Shown: one piece after another, positions 58,801 to 64,000 of the stretch
Position numbering within the stretch: the stretch's first letter is position 1
Layout: every line of letters starts with the position of its first letter
Assembly (NCBI RefSeq): GCF_033958435.1
Contig: NC_134138.1
Location: 79,594,298-79,658,297 of the forward strand
Source: Carettochelys insculpta
Lineage: Eukaryota; Chordata; Testudines; Carettochelyidae
Length of the DNA stretch: 64,000 bases
Direction of reading: 5' to 3'
Notes under the pieces: model-generated
The model's input: only the letters and a program-made list of their open reading frames with translations
What the model was told of the DNA's origin: nothing
The model's database searches: none
Position numbers and translations under genes: made by a program

Positions 58801-61800
58801 GGCATCTCAAGAAATGCAAAATATATATCCTTAAATTCAAGCCCAATAAGTTCTCAAGCAGCATTCCTCTTACTTTGTCCATTGATATATTTTGGTTATT
58901 ATGGGTAGATATATGTTTTCGTTGGTTTGTGTGTGTCTGGTGAAATCAAAGGTCACCAATATTTACTGGCACAAATTGAACCTTTGTAAACCCACTTAAA
59001 AGCTACAGTTTAATCCCTTAGATTTATTTAAAATGTGACCTTCCTACCAGCCTGATTGTGCAACTCTCTCTCAGGTGTTGGTTATAGCACTAATGTAAAT
59101 AATCCCGTAGAACTCAGTGGGAATGTGCAACAAGGCCCCAGTAATATCATAGAGTTGTAACAATTTAGAATTCCCTTATCCTTGAAGTAGTTTTGCAAAG
59201 TAGTGATGGATGAGACTGTGTTTGCTTGCATCTGTATAAACTCTCTATTTCCCTTTTTTTCCCCACTTCAGAGCATGGAAGAAATGGAAGAGTTATATAG
59301 GAATATCAGACATGCACTAGCATTTCCATATTTCCTCATGTTAACCCTTAAAAATTTCCTGTCAAAAGCAGATGAGAATTTGCAGACATGATATGAAATA
59401 ATTTTGAACTGATGCTGTAATTTAAAATAACTGTTTCAGGAATGAATGTGTTTACTCTTCTGATCAAATATACCCCTCATCTTTAAAAAATGCAAATGTA
59501 TTTGCATGCTATTTTAAATAGTAATGTTGGAAAATTATTGTACATAAGAATGACTAAAATTTTGTTACCTATTCAGATTATTATTATTTAATAGTAAGAG
59601 TGACCATTTTCTCTCCCAATTTTCATTCTTGTTACATTGTGAATAACATGAAACTCTTTTTAACAGAAAAAAATGAATTCATATATCCTAATCCGCAGAA
59701 CAGATTTTTTTCTCTTTAATGTAAAGAACCTGGAGTTCTGACAGAGCTGGATTGTGAAAAAGACAGCCTGACATGAAATTATTCCGTAGCAAAACTCTGT
59801 TGTAAACAATCCTTATTCATTTATGTACAGCGTTCCATTCTTAGATTTTATGAAATTCAGTCAAGTGGTATAGATAATCTACAGACATCCTGTCTAAGAA
59901 TTTTGCATCAAGTGCTTACTTGAGGTGAGGAAAATCATTAATGGCAGCCCTGCTGAATTATTTGCTTTGGAAACAGACTGGCACATAACCACTCGGAGGA
60001 AAAGCACACTGAGACAGTGGGACTCTTTATTTACCTGTTGCTCTCTCTAACAAAGAGGCAAGGTGCTGCACGTTGTGTGTTAAAATGACTAATGAGGCCT
60101 CTGTCCAGGCTTGAGTTCTCATACCTGTTTTCAGTTCCTGACATACTTTTGCGCCCCCCCCCACCCCCAGCCCCCTATTAAAGCATTCTGATAGAGATTC
60201 TCTGGAAACAGGACTCCAATTGGATAAGCAGGAGGAAACAAAGTCCCCTCAGAACGGATAGCCGCCTCAGGCCAGACTAATTACAAGTCCCTGCAGTGCT
60301 TGAAGTTACTCAGCTGACATGCCTGAACTGTGCAAAGACCTTCAAGTGAACTATTATACAAAGCTCAATGTATCACATGGTTGTAAAGCAGCTGCTAAGA
60401 CTCACTGCAAATGAGGCACAGAGATGATAAAGCCACATAACCTTATATACAAATGTTTAAGGAGCCCTCCCACCGTCGCCTTACAGATTTTAGTGCTTTT
60501 GGCTAAGTTGAAACCTGGGAGGTGAAAGGGGAAAAGGTGGGGACTGGGATGTAGGAAAGAGACTTTTGAGTGAAGATGTACTAGTCTACATTAAAAGTAT
60601 GTTTACATGTGGTAGCTTTGGCAAGTGATTCATAACACAAATTTTACTTCTTCTAATAACATCACTAAAAGTTGATTTTCAAATGTCACATTCCTGCTTT
60701 ATCCAGCACAATGAGAGAGAAAGAGGGAGAGAGGTTTTTTTTGTGGGAAAACTAGCGGACAGAAACATGACAGTAGTTATTACCATTTTGGCTCTCTTCT
60801 CCCTACTTCAGTTTATAAACAAAAGCCTAAAATGTGTGTCCTGCATTCTAATGGGCCGAGCACAAGCGGGAGATATTTGATTGCAGGGACACAACAGGGT
60901 ATAAAAAAAGAAACCTCCTCAGGCTGAATAAAAGCTAACATTATCCAATAAATAGGCTGCTTCCAATACTTTTAGAAACAGCAGAATATTCTATCCAGGG
61001 CAAATTAAGGTGACCTAGGTACACTCTACTTACAGTGTCTCATTCATGGCACTGCCCTGTTCTGTGGCCTTAGTCTTGCTTAGTGGCAGTTTCACCATGT
61101 AGCCAGATCATGCAGCTCATACTTCCTGAAGCTCTTTCATATTTTCTGCAAAATCAGGCAGGTAACAGTTACATGTCACTGCATCCACAAGGGCAACAAT
61201 GCACTGTGTATATTAAAACAGAGCTCAGATTCTCATCTCATCCCATGAGTCCACAGGCTGGGACCCTAGGCACAGGCATATAGGGCTTGTGCCCTATATG
61301 TTGCTTGATGATAAGCAATTATCTTCCATTTTATAGATTTTCAAATGAAATTTGGCTTGGTGTCCTTTAAACCACTTAAAATTACAAAAAATTACTCAAA
61401 GTTATGTTAATTTAGAAGAGGTACGTGTTCAAGAGACTTAATTATAACATTTTTATAAGCTAAATGCATTGCATGAAAAGCAGCGTTTCCCCAGGGTCTG
61501 ATACAAAGCTGATTGAAGATAATACAAAAACTGCCTTAATGAGACAGCAGTGTGGACATGCAGTAGGAAGTAGCACACTACTGGTCACTAGAATCGTATT
61601 GCAAGAGAAAATCTGACTCTTAATTAAGATTCTTAATTAAGAGTGACGACATACAAAAACCAGATTCTGGTTTGCTAGTTGACATTCTCAGGCAAAAATA
61701 AAAAAATAAAAAACTTTAAATACAGACTGCAACAAGAAACTGCTGAGCTGGAATCCATAAGCAAATCTGACACCATGAACCCAGGATTAAATAGACACCT

Positions 61801-61975
61801 GGACGGGTAGCTCACAGTACAATAGGTAATTTCCCATTCTGGTTCTCCCATCTTTTTATTACTATTGGAGATGTCACATCCATTCTGATTCAATGAGCTG
61901 TGATGTCACACCCCATCTCTGTATCCCTTCCTTTTCCATTTTCTTTTCTCTTCAGCATCTGAGGAACTGAGCTGA
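52843..61975. other. Long repeat-poor intergenic tract
   Basis: Over 9 kb with few recognisable repeats: a possible MIR 3' scrap at 54440-54530, a (TTTG)n at 57964-57995, short ATAG repeats near 57320-57345. No coding exon is supportable. 59900-60950 has dense, non-repetitive TF-site-like texture (for example TTTATAAACAAA, GATTGCAGGGACACAACA) and no mobile element; conserved enhancers are plausible. Confidence 0.45.
57964..57995 (+). repeat. (TTTG)n tetranucleotide repeat
   Basis: Seven to eight GTTT units in a row, within otherwise unique DNA. Confidence 0.9.
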
Positions 61976-62092
61976 CTCTCACGAAAGCTTATACCCTAAT
62001 ACTTCATAATTTTTTTAGTCTTTGAAGTGCCACCAGACTCCTTGTTGTTTTTGCTGAAGCAAACAAACATGACTACCCCTCTGAAACCTTTC
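61976..62092 (-). repeat. Turtle-type SINE, antisense, diverged
   Basis: 'CTCTCACGAAAGCTTATACC', 'TTAGTCTTTGAAGTGCCACC', 'AGACTCCTTG', 'ACATGACTACCCCTCTGAAA' match the older subfamily (GTGCCACMAGACT body) rather than the 62270 copy. Confidence 0.75.
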
Positions 62093-62180
62093 ATCATCAA
62101 TGTAAGTATCAAAGTTAGGACTCACTTACACAGATCCTCAAACCACATTTAATGTCAGTAGGATTACTCTAGTAGTTAAA

Positions 62181-62392
62181 AAAAACAGCAGAAATGTAGC
62201 ACTTTAAAGACTAACAAAACAACTTATTTGGTGATGAGCTTTCGTGGGACAAACCCACTTCATCAGACTGTGGGTCTGTCCCATGAAAGCTCATCACCAA
62301 ATAACTCATTTGGTTAGTTTTTAAAGTGCTACATTTCTGCTGTTTTGTTTTGTTGGTGGACAAACTAACACGGTTACCTGTCTGTTACTATT
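62181..62392. repeat. Tail-to-tail inverted pair of turtle SINEs (palindrome)
   Basis: The plus-strand copy 62181-62266 (AACAGCAGAAATGTAGCACT ... CCCACTTCATCAGA) meets a minus-strand copy 62269-62392 (GTGGGTCTGTCCCATGAAAG ... AACACGGTTACC, CTGTTACTA). Their bodies are about 90 per cent complementary over at least 80 bases with almost no spacer, so the DNA or RNA can form a long hairpin. The plus copy lacks its head. Confidence 0.88.
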
Positions 62393-63491
62393 CAAGCAGT
62401 TAAAAGTAATCATGCATTTAAGCAGTTTGGCAGATCAAGCCAGCATGCTTAGCACCTTGCAGGATTGAAGCTTAGTGCCTGATTCTACTCCCACTGAAGT
62501 TAAGACAAATTTCAAAACTTCAAAGGGAACATGGCAATACCATAAGGAACTGTATTTCAACTTGGCTAACACAAGGTTCCATTTATAACAAGTTGCTAAC
62601 ACAGTTTGTCCAGAGAGCAGGATCAGGTCCAAACTATGCTGTAAAAATAACTTAAAAAATGTGTTCTCGCCTCAACTAAATTGGTTTAAAACCAGTGTAG
62701 GTTGGGCCAAAGGTTCTTTTCTTCTTTATCAGAGACATTTGTTTAGTTCCTCAAAAATATAGCACAATGTAATGGTAGCCAATACACCCTGTCTGGGTCA
62801 TGCAGATTCATCACCAAGTAAAACTAAATGTATCTTCTGGAGAAGGTCAGTGTTCTCCTCAATCATTTCACTCTTTTGTTATGTTTATTTTCAGCACACA
62901 ACTTAATCTTAAAGATGCCATTTAACAAAGAATATGTCCAGTTAATAGCAACATATGGAAGCAGCTGTTTGTGGTTGAATAGAATTCTGTTCATGAAATG
63001 AGTTACATCTTCCTTTAAATGAGACAGCTTTTTATTTTGCCGTTAAACCTGAAGTTGAGGCAGTACAAACTGATAATAAACATGGCTAGGGAGATGTCTC
63101 CAACTCAAAGTAAGACTTACTGTCCATGAACTCTGCTCCTATTTGTTTTTCATATCATAGGACAGAACATCTGTGTCTTCCAAAAAGCAGTTTTAATGCA
63201 CAAAACATGTTAGGTTTACTTGCTCCATTTTTTTGCTTTTGGAAAAGTTCTGGTGACTCACAACATCTTTAAAAATGAGTTCTGATATGCTACATATTGC
63301 CTCCATGTACTGCAGCAAAAATTAAACATAACTCATTGCACAGATTGTCAAAACCACAACACCTAAAAGACTTGTAGAACTACAATGGCTTATAGTAGAT
63401 ACAATGGCTTATTGGAGTTTGCAAAAATGTGCTGCAAAGTTTAACTTACTCATTCTAATCATAAAAAGAAACTGGGTTTCTGTTACACAGA

Positions 63492-64000
63492 GGCTGTGTC
63501 TACACTACAAATTAACTTCGAAGTTGCTTACTTCGAAGTACAACTTTGAAGTAATAGACTTCAAAGTTGAGAGTCTATACACAAAAAGCCAACCGCCCTT
63601 ATTTTCAAGCAGGGTCCTGGCACTTTGAAAGGAAGTGTCTACACACCAATAGCCCCTACTTCGAAGTAAGAGGCCAGAAAATGATGTGGATAGGGATCGT
63701 ACGGTGGACAAGCCCTTCTGGGCTCACAGCCAGACTCTTCTTTAAAGGGCCCCTCCCAAAACTGCTCACCCTGCACATGCTCAGGATTGCCAGGCTGCAG
63801 ACAGCACACCCTTTGCACACAGCAGAGCCACTGTGGAGTCCGTCATTGATCCTCAGCAGCTCCCCGAGGGGGATCTCTTCTAGGCCATGGTCAGCCTGCT
63901 GGCAGCACTGCTGGTGGCCGTCATGCAGAAGCAACGTAGGGCCAGCCGCATAGCCCCTGCCCTGCAGACCCTCTCCCAGGGGAGTGGCTGCACCCCATCC
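63492..64000. mobile_element. 5' end of a larger GTCTACAC-type element, cut by the window edge
   Basis: It opens GGCTGTGTCTACACTACAA, followed by TTCGAAG palindromes as in the 36161 fold-back. It shares the 16-mer TTAAAGGGCCCCTCCC (63742-63757) with that element (37047-37062). From an ATG at 63887 a frame stays open to the window end: MVSLLAALLVAVMQKQRRAS then RIAP..., hydrophobic then basic. It may be the start of a transposase-linked ORF or chance; only 38 codons are visible. The preceding 62393-63491 is unique sequence. Confidence 0.6.

Noticed and set aside
59203..59391. Exon-like segment after a good polypyrimidine-AG at about 59272, frame SMEEMEELYRNIRHALAF
   Set aside because: No donor site or partner exons found, no domain recognised, and the frame ends within 120 bases. 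A chance acceptor is more likely.

Overview
The window is vertebrate nuclear DNA, very probably from a turtle. It is AT-rich and intron-bearing, and about a quarter to a third of it is recognisable interspersed repeats. The repeats are CR1 LINEs with their characteristic 3' ends, MIR/CORE-like SINEs, a SINE family whose head reads like 'gtagccgtgttagtctg', and many short terminal-inverted-repeat elements beginning GGCT(A/G)(C/T)GTCTACAC. I associate this mix with cryptodiran turtles, possibly softshells. The species guess is inference from repeat style, not from a search.

The only protein-coding gene I can support is SNAI2 (Slug), on the + strand at 11707-13962. It has three exons (11707-11785, 12365-12910, 13781-13962), canonical GT/AG introns, a 268-residue product with an N-terminal SNAG motif and five C2H2 fingers, an AT-rich 3' UTR and a poly(A) signal at 14915-14920. 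I see no neighbouring gene on either side, so about 50 kb downstream and 11 kb upstream look like a gene desert, the usual setting for a developmental transcription factor with remote enhancers.

Layout: 1-11.4 kb is mostly unique AT-rich sequence with a few old MIRs, nested miniature elements and one solo LTR (3440-3886). 11.4-15 kb is SNAI2. 15-19 kb is unique sequence with old CR1, SINE and MIR fragments. 19-30.3 kb is dense in miniature inverted-repeat transposable elements (MITEs), several nested, with SINEs and two GC-rich LTR-like blocks. 30-36 kb is largely unique. 36161-37585 is a very large, CpG-rich fold-back element with interlocked inverted repeats and TTA target duplications. 39.9-44.1 kb is one antisense CR1 copy broken by four foreign blocks. 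44.6-47.2 kb holds an RT fragment and a second CR1 split by a MITE. 48.9-49.9 kb holds an 84-bp minisatellite inside an LTR-like block. 51.8-52.84 kb is a young CR1 with a 297-codon open frame. 52.8-62 kb is mostly unique and is the best place for conserved non-coding elements. The window ends with a SINE palindrome (62.18-62.39 kb) and the 5' end of a larger element related to the fold-back (63492 onward).

No prokaryote-style operon, CRISPR array or new multi-gene system is present. The most unusual signals are the fold-back element and the dispersal of an identical 11-bp octamer-like motif (ATGCTAATGAG) by several MITEs.
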